This document shows positions 17,849 through 26,287 of a stretch of DNA of 64,000 bases, piece after piece. Position numbers and translations under genes: made by a program. The notes below the pieces were generated by a model. It saw nothing but the letters and a program-made list of their open reading frames with translations, was not told where the DNA came from and ran no database searches. The stretch is from RH2-MAG17b sp050745265 (GTDB lineage Bacteria; Acidobacteriota; Terriglobia; UBA7540): assembly GCA_050745265.1 (NCBI GenBank), contig JBOGKE010000175.1, positions 6,046 to 70,045 of the forward strand, written 5' to 3'. How positions within the stretch are numbered: position 1 is the stretch's first letter; every line of letters starts with the position of its first letter.

Positions 17849-18586
17849 ATGGGCATTGAACTGACAACTTCGGAATCCGCGGTTCCGCGCGGCGTTACCA
17901 TCGAGTCCGTGATCCGCACGCACGATCTCTGGAAGACGTACGTCATGGGCGACACCGAGGTGCATGCGCTGTCTGGCGTCTCGTTCGAGATTCGGCGCGG
18001 CGATTATGTCGCGATCATGGGACCCTCCGGATCGGGGAAATCCACGCTCATGAACCTGATCGGGTGCCTCGACACGCCCACGCGCGGCGAGTACTGGCTG
18101 AACGGACAACTGGTGAGCGAGCTTTCCGACGACGAGCTGGCCTACATCCGAAACAAGGAAATCGGCTTCGTCTTTCAAACTTTCAATCTTCTGGGCCGCT
18201 CCACCGCGTTGCATAACGTCGAGCTGCCGCTGATCTATAACGGCACGCCGGCGGTCGAACGCCTGAGGCGGGCCCGGGCAGCGCTCGAAAGCGTGGAGCT
18301 CGGGCCTCGGATGCTGCATAAGCCCAACGAGCTCTCCGGCGGTCAGCGGCAGCGTGTGGCGATTGCGCGCGCCCTGGTCAACAATCCGTCGATCCTGCTG
18401 GCCGATGAGCCGACAGGCAACCTGGACTCCGCGACCGGGATCGAAATCATGAACGTGCTCGACCGTCTTCACTCCGCCGGCAACACGATCATTCTTGTGA
18501 CCCACGAACACGACATCGCGGTTCGAGCCGCCCGCGTCGTCCACATCCGGGACGGAAAGATCGACCGCGATGAGCGGGTGCGGTGA
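17849..18586 (+). CDS. MacB-type ABC transporter ATP-binding protein
   Basis: A 245-residue ATPase of the MacB/LolD class. Walker A GPSGSGKST, Q-loop GFVFQTFNLL, signature LSGGQRQRVAIARAL, Walker B ILLADEPTGNLD and the H-loop VTHEHD are all present. Start ATG at 17849, 28 bases after the adaptor stop. It powers the two separate permeases that follow, unlike E. coli MacB, where ATPase and permease are fused. Confidence 0.95.
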   Translation: MGIELTTSESAVPRGVTIESVIRTHDLWKTYVMGDTEVHALSGVSFEIRRGDYVAIMGPSGSGKSTLMNLIGCLDTPTRGEYWLNGQLVSELSDDELAYIRNKEIGFVFQTFNLLGRSTALHNVELPLIYNGTPAVERLRRARAALESVELGPRMLHKPNELSGGQRQRVAIARALVNNPSILLADEPTGNLDSATGIEIMNVLDRLHSAGNTIILVTHEHDIAVRAARVVHIRDGKIDRDERVR

Positions 18587-18697
18587 TTTTGGATTTTAGA
18601 TTTTTGGGTTTTCGATTGGGCGCGTGCCGGCGCTGTCTTCACGCACCCCAATCGCGCTTACCTCCAAAATCGAAAATCCAAAATCTAAAATCCAAAA
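18587..18697. repeat. Long AT-rich inverted repeat inside the efflux operon
   Basis: The arm 18587-18620 (TTTTGGATTTTAGATTTTTG...) is nearly the reverse complement of 18664-18697 (...AAAATCTAAAATCCAAAA). Together they could form a ~30-bp stem with a ~43-base loop, starting right after the ATPase stop and ending 6 bases before the permease ATG. It is very AT-rich against a GC-rich background. Confidence 0.85.
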
Positions 18698-18703
18698 CCA
18701 CCG

Positions 18704-19999
18704 ATGTCCACCCAAGCCCAATCCCTTCCCTACACGCAGGCGCAGGAGAAGGTCCAGCACGCGAGCGCCTGGTTTACGTTCCGCGAGGCCTCGGGGATCG
18801 CGATTGCCGAACTTCGCGCACACAAGCTGCGCTCCTTTCTCACACTCCTGGGGATCGTCATCGCCACCAGCACGCTGATCACGGTCTGGTCCGTGGTGAA
18901 CGGGCTCAATGGCTACATCGCCACACACGTGGCCAACCTCGGTACCAACACATTTATTGTCTCGGAATTCAAATGGGCGCAGGGCTATAAGGAGTTCCTG
19001 AAGGCAAGGCTGGTGAACCGGCCCATCCGCCTGGACGAATACGAGTTTTTGCGCGACAACCTGACAGGCTACGAGCACATCGGGGCCGCGGCAAATCTTA
19101 ATCCCCAGCCCGACGTGAAGTACGGCCATCAGGAGATTGACGCGGTGGTCGTCAGCGGGACGACGCCGAGCTTGATCGATATCGGCCAGGCCGAGGTCGG
19201 GTTCGGCCGCTATTTCAACGATTCCGATCTGGCGCACCGCTCGCTGGTCTGCTTCATCGGAAACGACCTGGTGGAGAAGCTGTTTCCCAATTCCGATCCC
19301 CTGAACAAGGAAATTCTGATCCGCGGCATCCCGTTCCGAGTGATCGGAACCGCCAAGAAAATCGGCTCGAGCTTCGGCCAGAGCCAGGATAACTTCGCCC
19401 AGATTCCGCTGAGCACGTTCATGAAGCTGTTCCAGGTGCGGCCGGAGTTGAACATCTTCATTCAGGCGTGGACTTCTAACGGCGTGGGTCCCCTCGAGGA
19501 GGCGGCGCGCGATCTGCTGCGCGTGAAGCGGCACCTCGCCTATCGCAAAGCCGACACGTTTGGCGTCAACTCGTCGGAAAGCCTCATGGCGGCCTGGAAG
19601 AGCCTGACGAGCACCATCTTTTCCGCTGCGATTGGCATCGTCGCGGTGTTCATGGTGATCGGCGGAATCGTGATCATGAATATCATGCTCGCAAGCGTCA
19701 CCGAGCGGTACCACGAAATTGGCATTCGCAAGTCCCTCGGCGCCAAGCGCACCGATTTGGTGCTGCAGTTTTGCATGGAATCCGCCGTGCTGGCGCTTGC
19801 GGGCGGCGCCGTCGGTGTCGTCCTGGGTTTTGGTTTCACGCTCCTCGTCGACGCTGTCGTGATTCCCGCGCACACATCGGTCGTCGCGGTTATCGTCGCG
19901 CTCGTTCTCGTCTTCGGGGTTGGGCTCGCGTTTGGCATTTATCCAGCGTACAAGGCTTCGCGGCTTGATCCGATCGAGGCTCTGCGGATGGAGAATTGA
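18704..19999 (+). CDS. ABC transporter permease (MacB/FtsX type), first of two
   Basis: A 431-residue permease: a cytoplasmic start, helix 1 at LRSFLTLLGIVIATSTLITV, a periplasmic MacB_PCD domain (about 75-290), then three helices of the FtsX domain with GGIVIMNIMLASVTERYHEIGIR-type sequence, in which the 'ASVTER-x-x-EIG-x-RK-x-LGAK' signature is clear. It ends KASRLDPIEALRMEN, the usual family terminus. It probably pairs with the second permease to form a heterodimeric exporter. Confidence 0.93.
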   Translation: MSTQAQSLPYTQAQEKVQHASAWFTFREASGIAIAELRAHKLRSFLTLLGIVIATSTLITVWSVVNGLNGYIATHVANLGTNTFIVSEFKWAQGYKEFLKARLVNRPIRLDEYEFLRDNLTGYEHIGAAANLNPQPDVKYGHQEIDAVVVSGTTPSLIDIGQAEVGFGRYFNDSDLAHRSLVCFIGNDLVEKLFPNSDPLNKEILIRGIPFRVIGTAKKIGSSFGQSQDNFAQIPLSTFMKLFQVRPELNIFIQAWTSNGVGPLEEAARDLLRVKRHLAYRKADTFGVNSSESLMAAWKSLTSTIFSAAIGIVAVFMVIGGIVIMNIMLASVTERYHEIGIRKSLGAKRTDLVLQFCMESAVLALAGGAVGVVLGFGFTLLVDAVVIPAHTSVVAVIVALVLVFGVGLAFGIYPAYKASRLDPIEALRMEN

Positions 20000-20031
20000 G
20001 CGGAACATCGTTCCAAAACAGCACTGCGAAC

Positions 20032-20170
20032 TGTCATTCTGAGCCCTTCGGCTCCGCTCAGGGTAAACTCCGCGAAGAATCTCTGCATTTAAGAAGCAAA
20101 GGAATACGGAGATTCTTCGTCGCCTGCGGCTGCTCAGAATGACACGGGTCGGGCTTTTTCCGCAGCCTGT
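20032..20170. repeat. Dispersed palindromic repeat (copy 3) between the permease genes
   Basis: TGTCATTCTGAG at the left and GCTCAGAATGACA at the right enclose GAGATTCTTCGTCGCCTGCGGC, the same core as copies at 30378 and 38147. It sits between co-directional operon genes. Confidence 0.75.
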
Positions 20171-20282
20171 AAAGCCCTGGTCAAAGTGGCCGCTCTCTTG
20201 CGGCTCGGCTGAAGCCGTGCCCTGATACACCGCGCCGCGCAAGCGTCGTTCCCGCCAATGTGAACGCAGTCGGGGTTAATTG

Positions 20283-21524
20283 ATGGACTACGGCAAGCAC
20301 GTTCGAGAAAACCTGATGCTCGCGCTGGATACCCTGCGCGCGCATAAATTCCGCTCCTTTCTGACGATCCTCGGAGTGCTCATCGGAACCACCACGGTGA
20401 TCCTGGTAGCGTCGGTTTTTGTGGGCATGGTGGCGAGCATGGCGGGCGTGGCTGAACAGTTTGGCACGCAGAACGTCTACATCACGAAGATCCCGGCGTT
20501 TACCGGGCGAATGACGCGCGAGCTGCGCCTGAGGAAGCCGCTCACGTATCAAGAAGCGATGGCTCTCAAGGCGGAATGCCCGGACGTTCAGGACGTCGCC
20601 GTCGAACACGTGAACTGGTTCGCTGCGCCGCCCGTGATCAAGTACAACGGCCAGGAGATGCTCGACGGCCAGCTCGTGGGCGTCACCCCCAACGATTTCG
20701 GCATCGGCAATGCGGAGCTGGCGAACGGTCGGCTCTTCACCGACGCGGACAATTACCACCGCGCGAAAGTAATCGTCATCGGATCGGACGTTGCCACCGA
20801 GCTTTTTCCCAACCGGGACCCTGTGGGGAAGCAGATTCTGGTGGATGGGAATAGCTTCGAAGTGGTCGGAGTGCTGGGCAAGCGGAAGGAATTCTTCATC
20901 GACACGGGCAACAATCGCATCGCCTTCATCCCCTACGACACCTACTCGGACATCTACCCGGCGCAGCGGGAAAACGCGATTGCGGCCCGGGCTTACCAAG
21001 GCAAGCGCGACGCTGCGATGGATGAGATGACGGGAGTGCTGCGGCGCCTGCGGCGCGACAAGCCGGAACAGCCGGACAGTTTCGCCATGTCGACGGCCGA
21101 TTCGTTCATCGCGCAATTCGAGGCGATTATCGGCACCACCGCCGTTGCCATGATCGCGGTGGCATCGGTGGGTTTGCTCGTCGGCGGCATCGGCGTGATG
21201 AACATCATGCTCGTTTCGGTGACCGAGCGCACGCGGGAGATCGGCGTGCGCAAGGCAATTGGCGCGCGGCGCAGCGACATCAACTGGCAGTTTCTCTTCG
21301 AGGCCATGACGCTGACCGGGCTCGGGGGCGTTCTCGGCATCGTGCTCGGCTATACGATCAGTTTTCTGATCCGGGTAGTCGCGCCGAACTTTCCGTCGAG
21401 CGTGCCCATCTGGGCGGTGATTGTGGCGTTCGTCGTTTCGGTTGGAATCGGTCTCTTCTTTGGCATCTGGCCCGCGAGCAAAGCCGCCCGCCTGGATCCC
21501 ATCGTCGCGCTGCGCTACGAATAG
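20283..21524 (+). CDS. ABC transporter permease (MacB/FtsX type), second of two
   Basis: A 413-residue paralogue of the previous permease: helix 1 in KFRSFLTILGVLIGTTTVILV, a periplasmic MacB_PCD domain, and a C-terminal FtsX domain with GGIGVMNIMLVSVTERTREI and GVRKAIGARRSDI, ending KAARLDPIVALRYE. The ATG at 20283 is used; a TTG lies just before it. Two half-permeases with a single separate ATPase and an adaptor suggest export of a lipophilic compound or peptide, but the substrate cannot be read. Confidence 0.93.
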   Translation: MDYGKHVRENLMLALDTLRAHKFRSFLTILGVLIGTTTVILVASVFVGMVASMAGVAEQFGTQNVYITKIPAFTGRMTRELRLRKPLTYQEAMALKAECPDVQDVAVEHVNWFAAPPVIKYNGQEMLDGQLVGVTPNDFGIGNAELANGRLFTDADNYHRAKVIVIGSDVATELFPNRDPVGKQILVDGNSFEVVGVLGKRKEFFIDTGNNRIAFIPYDTYSDIYPAQRENAIAARAYQGKRDAAMDEMTGVLRRLRRDKPEQPDSFAMSTADSFIAQFEAIIGTTAVAMIAVASVGLLVGGIGVMNIMLVSVTERTREIGVRKAIGARRSDINWQFLFEAMTLTGLGGVLGIVLGYTISFLIRVVAPNFPSSVPIWAVIVAFVVSVGIGLFFGIWPASKAARLDPIVALRYE

Positions 21525-21602
21525 CTGCGAGCTGTCGGCCGCCGGCTAGCGTGCCGAGCGGGAAGTTCGGTTAAAGGTTTGCTGAGAAACGGGTCCGAGT
21601 GG

Positions 21603-21689
21603 TGTCATTCCGAGCGAAGCGAGGAATCTCGCTCTGAAAACGAAGGCACTGCGAGATTCCTCGTCGCCTGCGGCTCCTCGGAATGACAG
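21603..21689. repeat. Dispersed palindromic repeat (copy 4)
   Basis: TGTCATTCCGAGCGAAGCGAGGAATCTC pairs with GAGATTCCTCGTCGCCTGCGGCTCCTCGGAATGACA around a short central loop, a compact and almost complete palindrome downstream of the efflux operon. Confidence 0.8.
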
Positions 21690-21731
21690 CCCGAAAAGTT
21701 TTTGGGCAACCTCAAACCTCCATTCACGGAA

Positions 21732-22697
21732 ATGGAAAAGGGCGAGAGCATCATCTCGGCGGCCCTCACGGTCCTGGTCGTCCTGGTCGCGATCGGCGTC
21801 CAGCGCCAGTGGAGCAGCACAATCCTCGGAGATATGGCATCGTCGGCCGAGGATTTTGTCCTCAAGACCACGGGGCTGCGCGATGCGATCCCGGAGCTGC
21901 CGGGGAACGAAACGGTGCGGACTTTTCGGCTGGGCCGCTACACCGCGGGCTTGTACCGCCCGAGCCCGGCGCCCTCGGTTTTCGCCGATTACCATTTCAT
22001 ACTGTTTGATAACCAGAACCGCCCCGCCTTCAGGACGGAGAGCATCGAAGCCTCCGCCATGCCTTGGACCACCCTCTACGATTTCAGCGACCGTCGCGGT
22101 CTCCCTGCCGGCCGAAGGCGCGGCCACCCGGAATACCGCCGTGACCTCACCGGCGACGGGTCTCCCGATATCCTTCTCGGCCAGTATTCCGGGGGCGATC
22201 ACTGCTGCACCACCGTCACCGTGATCGAGCTCGGCAGGGACAAAGCGCGGACGATAGGTCAGATTACTGGCCTCGATGGCTTACCCTTTGAGGGACTCGA
22301 TCTGAGGCGTTTCAATCGCAGAGGCGGCTGGGAACTGGTGGCGCACCGGCCTTACCGCACCGTTTGCGGCCTTCACGCGGACGCGGCCGACGTGATTTCC
22401 CTTTACGCCTATGAGCATGGTCAGTTCAGGGATGCGACGCGCCGTTTTCAGCCCTTCCTCGCGCGCGTGCTGGCGGAGAATTTATCCCGATGGAAGAGGG
22501 CCCGGGCGCGCTCTCTCCACCTGCTGCAATCGATTGCCGTGGATTACGCCGCGACGGGCAAAACCGCCGCGGGCCAGCAGTTTTTCCAGCAGAACGTGCC
22601 GCTATTTTATCCGCAGATCAAGGCTGCGGGCGACGATCCCAAAGCCTGTACTCAAGATGTGGCGAACCTCGTAGACTCCCTGCAGTCGAACCCCTGA
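21732..22697 (+). CDS. Hypothetical membrane-anchored protein with a calcium-loop-like motif
   Basis: From the ATG at 21732 the product has 321 residues. It starts with a transmembrane or signal segment (about 10-28, IISAALTVLVVLVAIGV) and continues as a soluble domain. DLTGDGSPDILLG near residue 145 looks like an FG-GAP or EF-hand-type calcium loop, next to GGDHCC. The C-terminal third is helical (SLHLLQSIAVDYAATGK). I do not recognise the family and assign no function. The start at 21732 puts the hydrophobic segment at the N-terminus. Confidence 0.65.
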   Translation: MEKGESIISAALTVLVVLVAIGVQRQWSSTILGDMASSAEDFVLKTTGLRDAIPELPGNETVRTFRLGRYTAGLYRPSPAPSVFADYHFILFDNQNRPAFRTESIEASAMPWTTLYDFSDRRGLPAGRRRGHPEYRRDLTGDGSPDILLGQYSGGDHCCTTVTVIELGRDKARTIGQITGLDGLPFEGLDLRRFNRRGGWELVAHRPYRTVCGLHADAADVISLYAYEHGQFRDATRRFQPFLARVLAENLSRWKRARARSLHLLQSIAVDYAATGKTAAGQQFFQQNVPLFYPQIKAAGDDPKACTQDVANLVDSLQSNP

Positions 22698-23794
22698 CGG
22701 GACGAGCGGCGAGAGCCGAAGTCCGCCTGGTTTCCTGGGGGAAGCCGCCGCAGTACCGCGTCTGTGAGAGACGCCGGGGCGATGTCTTTGCGTAGGGATG
22801 AATGAGCAGCCAGAGCACGCGGCGTGCCCCGCGCTTACGAGGCACGCCGCGAAGCCGGTCGCGACGCTGGAGGTCCCGTCGCGCTGCAAGGATTCACAGG
22901 AGGGTCATCCGGCCCGAAGGCGGCTGACCCTCCGGCTTGCCCTGGGGGGGTAGAGCAAGATCAGTGCGTTGCCACAGACCGGCGCCAAGCTCAGTGGCGC
23001 CTCGGCGCCCGCCTGTGGCATTAAAGCCCCCGACTACCTGGATGGGAACAGCTAACCCACCCTCCTGCCGCTGGACATTCCAGCTTTGTTCCCCTCCCGG
23101 GACCGCGCTCCTAGGACGATCCCGCGCCCATCTATTCGGAGAAACCGCGAGAGGAAAATGTGGGAATCGAAACCAGGCATCAGACAGGTGGGAGGGCCTT
23201 AGCCTCTTCCAGCACCCAATCTGGCGACCACTCCCGGATCTTGCCGAAACCCTGCCCAACTCCTCCGTTAACGACCCCAGGCCGTCCGTGCGCGGTTTCT
23301 CCGGCCTTCCATTGGCTCCATTATGCTTTTCTGCGCACGTCAGGCAATGCACTGGAGGTGATCTAAGGGTGATTCGCGGATCACCCCGCATAAATGCCTA
23401 AGCAACTTCCATATGGGACGGGAGTATAATTGCCGCTCGCCAGCTTCCGCCGCCATCGAAGAGGAGAGATGCTCTCGATGCGCAAAGGTGACGAGTACTG
23501 ACCGGCACCGATCCGTGCCGGCATTTCTCAGGAAGCGGCCATGGGGGCGCGTTTTAACCGCGCCATACCGCTGCCCGTGCCAGTTTTCGAACACTCGCCC
23601 GCTGGACAGTTCGTCTCAACGAACTGTCCAGCGCGCGAGGGCGAAACCGACGTCAACCGGCCCTTTTTGGCGGAGTCGAAACCCCGCCCCCCTTCATCTC
23701 GACAAGCCCGGTGAGAAAGCCGATCTAGGCGCCGAGAGAACAACGCGAGCCGTTTTCGGGCGGCTTCGAGCGGTGATCAGAGGGGTTGCAAACT
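22698..23794. other. Gene-free, hairpin-rich region; candidate structured RNA
   Basis: About 1.1 kb with no frame that looks like protein. It contains a series of perfect inverted repeats: GGAGGGTCA (22899-22907) with TGACCCTCC (22925-22933); TGCCACAG (22972-22979) with CTGTGGCA (23013-23020), itself holding a GGCGCC pair; GGGAACA (23044-23050) with TGTTCCC (23087-23093), enclosing GCTGG/CCAGC; a long-range 13-bp pair CGGAGAAACCGCG (23137-23149) with CGCGGTTTCTCCG (23291-23303); and GGTGATC/GATCACC near 23356-23384. I compared it by eye with RNase P RNA, tmRNA, SRP RNA and cobalamin or glycine riboswitches, and none fits. A perfect TATAAT stands at 23425-23430. Confidence 0.45.
23601..23632. 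terminator. Perfect 14-bp hairpin
   Basis: GCTGGACAGTTCGT (23601-23614), a 4-base loop CTCA, and ACGAACTGTCCAGC (23619-23632). It is the strongest local hairpin in the gap upstream of the winged-helix sensor gene. No T-run follows directly, so it could be a terminator, an operator or an RNA stem. Confidence 0.6.
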
Positions 23795-25876
23795 ATGCCT
23801 GAGCTCCGCAGAATACTCCGGTTTGGAGAGTTCGAATTCACGCAGCAGACGCTCGAGTTGCGGCACAAGGGCGTAAAAGTGCCGCTCAAGGGGCAACCAC
23901 TCCGGCTGTTGGTGTTATTGCTCGATCGCGCGGGCGAGGTGGTCACGCGCGACCAGATGCGCGCGCTGCTTTGGCCCGAAGACACCTTTGTCGACTTCGA
24001 GCACAGCCTGAACACCGCCATCAAGAAGCTGCGGCGGGCGCTCGGAGATTCGGCCAGCGCGCCGCGTTTCGTTGAGACGGTGGCGCGGCAGGGGTACCGT
24101 TTGGTCGCGCCCGTCGAGGTGATCGAGCCGAGCGCCGAGAAGCGCCCAGCGGCGTCGTTAGGTCCGGCGCCGGCCAAACGGAGTCACCGATGGCGCCTCG
24201 CCCTCCCGATCGTCGGTTTGGTCGCGGTCCTCGCGCTCATCATCTACGCAGAGCGACACCGCGCCGTGCAAACGGATTCCTCGGGGCTGGCGCTTCTGGT
24301 TTCAGGTCACGGCGACATCCAATATCCCGCAATTTCCCCGGACGGCACGATGCTGGCGTATTCCAGAATCGAGGGCGCGATCGCCCATATCGAGCTCCGG
24401 CGCTTGGCGGGAGGAACCACGTTGGCCGTTTCGAGCGGCACCGCCCGGGATGCCGAGCCGGCATTTTCTCCCGATAGCGAGCGGATCGCCTTCACGCGCT
24501 ATCCGCCCGATGCGGCGGCCCCGCAGATTTGGATCTCGCCGGCTCTGGGCGGCGAGGCAAAGCTGGTGCTGCGTGGCGCTCGCAACCCAGCATGGTCGCC
24601 CAATGGAGAGCGGCTGGCATTCATCCTTCCCCGGCCCGGCCTCGGCGAAGCGCTCGCCACCGCAACCGCCGACGGCGCGGATGTTCGTATTGCCCTCGAG
24701 TCGAACGCCACCTATCCCTTCCTCCGCTTTCCGTCATGGTCGGCCGACGGCCGCTCCATTGCGGTCGAGCGCAGCATCGGCAGCGTGAGCGGCGAGATCT
24801 GGCTGGTCCCGTGGCAGGGTGGCGCTGCGACGGGGCTTGACCCGCCCGCGCCGGGCATCTACATGCGCCACCCCGTCTTCACCGCGGACGGGAAAGGCCT
24901 GCTCTATTCCTCGAACCGGGCGGGCGCCACAAACCTGTGGTACTACTCGCTTCAAGACGGAAATGCCACTGCGATTACGCGAGGGCCGGGTCCGGAAGGA
25001 TGGCCCAGCGTCAGCCGGAGCGGGCGCATCGTTTTTATGACCGCCGAATCGCGGGATACGCTTTATGTGAGGCGACTCGATACCGGCGCCAGAACGAAAA
25101 TCCTCGAACACTCTCCCTACTTGTGGGCGCCCGCGGTCTCACCCGACGGGCGCAAAATCGTATTCAGCCAAGCTGAGTACGACGGCTCGTGGCGGATTTG
25201 GGTGGTTCGCGTCGCGGGCGGCAAGCCCTGGGCGTTAACTGTCGGCCGGGAACCGCAAATTTACGGCCGCTTCAGCCGCAACGGCAAATGGATCACCTAT
25301 TTCACGTGGGCGGCTGGCGCCGACCGGATCTGGCGGATCCCAAGCCGCGGAGGCTCTGCTGTGCCCCTTACTCCCGCCGGCGAGGACGCGTCCTTCGGCG
25401 ATCTTTCCCCGGACAGCCGCGAGCTGGCGTTCACGCGCACTGAATCGCAATCCGCCTATATTTGTATCAGGCCCGTGGCGGGAGGAGCCGAGCGAAGGCT
25501 TACGTCATCGCCTTCCACCCTCGCCCGCTGGTCGCCGGACGGGCGCTGGATTGCCTTCACCCCGGACCGATCATTCGAAGCGGGCATCTACATCATTCGT
25601 CCGGACGGAAGCGGCGCGAAAAGGCTCACCGCGACGGGCAGTTGGCCCGTTTGGGTTGGAGACGGCAAGCGAATCGCGTTCCGCACGCTGGGAGCGGACG
25701 GAAACCAGCAGCTTCGCATCGTTCGCGTCAGTGATTCCCAGGTAACGCCGCTCAACGGCATCCAATTCTCAGGTGATAACTACCCGGTGGATTTTTCTCC
25801 CGACGGCAAGCTGCTCGCCTACACCAACGGAGCGACGTTCTCGTCGGAGATCTGGCTGCTGAACCAGCGCCCCTGA
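23795..25876 (+). CDS. Winged-helix (CadC/OmpR-type) regulator with a TolB-like beta-propeller
   Basis: A 693-residue one-component sensor. Residues ~1-105 form an OmpR/PhoB-type winged helix (FGEFEFTQQTLELRHKG, then LLWPEDTFVDFEHSLNTAIKKLRRALGD and FVETVARQGYRLV). A single membrane helix follows near 138-155 (LALPIVGLVAVLALIIY). The rest is a set of WD40-like PD40/TolB blades with repeated 'SPDG/SADG-x-x-IAF' motifs (for example ISPDGTMLAYS, FSPDSERIAF, VSPDGRKIVFS and DFSPDGKLLAYT). This puts a DNA-binding domain in the cytoplasm and a propeller in the periplasm, so it probably senses an envelope ligand and binds DNA from the membrane. Such fusions are expanded in Acidobacteriota. Start ATG at 23795. 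Confidence 0.9.
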   Translation: MPELRRILRFGEFEFTQQTLELRHKGVKVPLKGQPLRLLVLLLDRAGEVVTRDQMRALLWPEDTFVDFEHSLNTAIKKLRRALGDSASAPRFVETVARQGYRLVAPVEVIEPSAEKRPAASLGPAPAKRSHRWRLALPIVGLVAVLALIIYAERHRAVQTDSSGLALLVSGHGDIQYPAISPDGTMLAYSRIEGAIAHIELRRLAGGTTLAVSSGTARDAEPAFSPDSERIAFTRYPPDAAAPQIWISPALGGEAKLVLRGARNPAWSPNGERLAFILPRPGLGEALATATADGADVRIALESNATYPFLRFPSWSADGRSIAVERSIGSVSGEIWLVPWQGGAATGLDPPAPGIYMRHPVFTADGKGLLYSSNRAGATNLWYYSLQDGNATAITRGPGPEGWPSVSRSGRIVFMTAESRDTLYVRRLDTGARTKILEHSPYLWAPAVSPDGRKIVFSQAEYDGSWRIWVVRVAGGKPWALTVGREPQIYGRFSRNGKWITYFTWAAGADRIWRIPSRGGSAVPLTPAGEDASFGDLSPDSRELAFTRTESQSAYICIRPVAGGAERRLTSSPSTLARWSPDGRWIAFTPDRSFEAGIYIIRPDGSGAKRLTATGSWPVWVGDGKRIAFRTLGADGNQQLRIVRVSDSQVTPLNGIQFSGDNYPVDFSPDGKLLAYTNGATFSSEIWLLNQRP

Positions 25877-25935
25877 GCCCGCGTTTGCGACGCGCTCAGC
25901 GGCGGGTGCGGCGCCGAGCCGCTCGTTGCGTGCGC

Positions 25936-26139
25936 TCAGGAATGAATGGCCACGGGCGCGCCCTCGGTCTCGTAGCCTTCGTCCTGCATGATTTGTTGCG
26001 CTGCCGAGCGCAACTGCTGCTCCGTCGCGCTCCTGGGAAGCCCAGAATGGCGGCGAATGACCTCATCGCCGGCTTGAACCCGCACCAGCCATTTGTTCTT
26101 TTCCACATCCCACGAAACGTCCACCTGGTCCGCGCGCAT
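25936..26139 (-). CDS. Small conserved-looking hypothetical protein
   Basis: A 67-residue product that begins MRADQVDVSWDVEKNKWLVRV and contains an amphipathic helix ATEQQLRSAAQQIMQDEGYE. A clear GGAGG precedes the ATG at 26139. The layout (a short beta-strand pair with W, then a helix) resembles a small family of unknown function seen in soil bacteria, with some likeness to DUF2188-type proteins. No catalytic residues or membrane segment are visible. It is convergent with the propeller gene. Confidence 0.6.
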   Translation of the reverse strand: MRADQVDVSWDVEKNKWLVRVQAGDEVIRRHSGLPRSATEQQLRSAAQQIMQDEGYETEGAPVAIHS

Positions 26140-26206
26140 TTAACACCTCCGTCGTTTCAAACGAGGTCGTACCTGAGGTCGTTCAGCACTCCGATCATAC
26201 AGAAAT

Positions 26207-26236
26207 TTGAATCACACGCAAGCCGTCGGTTATAAT
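26207..26236 (+). promoter_or_regulatory. Sigma-70 promoter for fucP
   Basis: TTGAAT (26207-26212), an 18-base spacer and a perfect TATAAT (26231-26236). Transcription would start near 26243, which excludes the more upstream possible starts and supports the ATG at 26288. Confidence 0.65.
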
Positions 26237-26287
26237 TCCCTGCCCGCCGGCCCCTGGGAGTTCCGCGCGGCTTCGGAACGGACACGC

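Noticed and set aside
18596..20242. A long minus-strand frame (548 codons) opposite the first permease
   Set aside because: Antisense shadow; the permease has the expected FtsX signature.
22894..23401. Frames on both strands in the hairpin-rich region
   Set aside because: They run through the inverted repeats, with no ribosome site, no domain motif and composition unlike the neighbouring genes.
22698..23600. Known structured RNAs (RNase P RNA, tmRNA, SRP RNA, cobalamin and glycine riboswitches)
   Set aside because: None of their conserved core sequences was found on either strand, by eye only.
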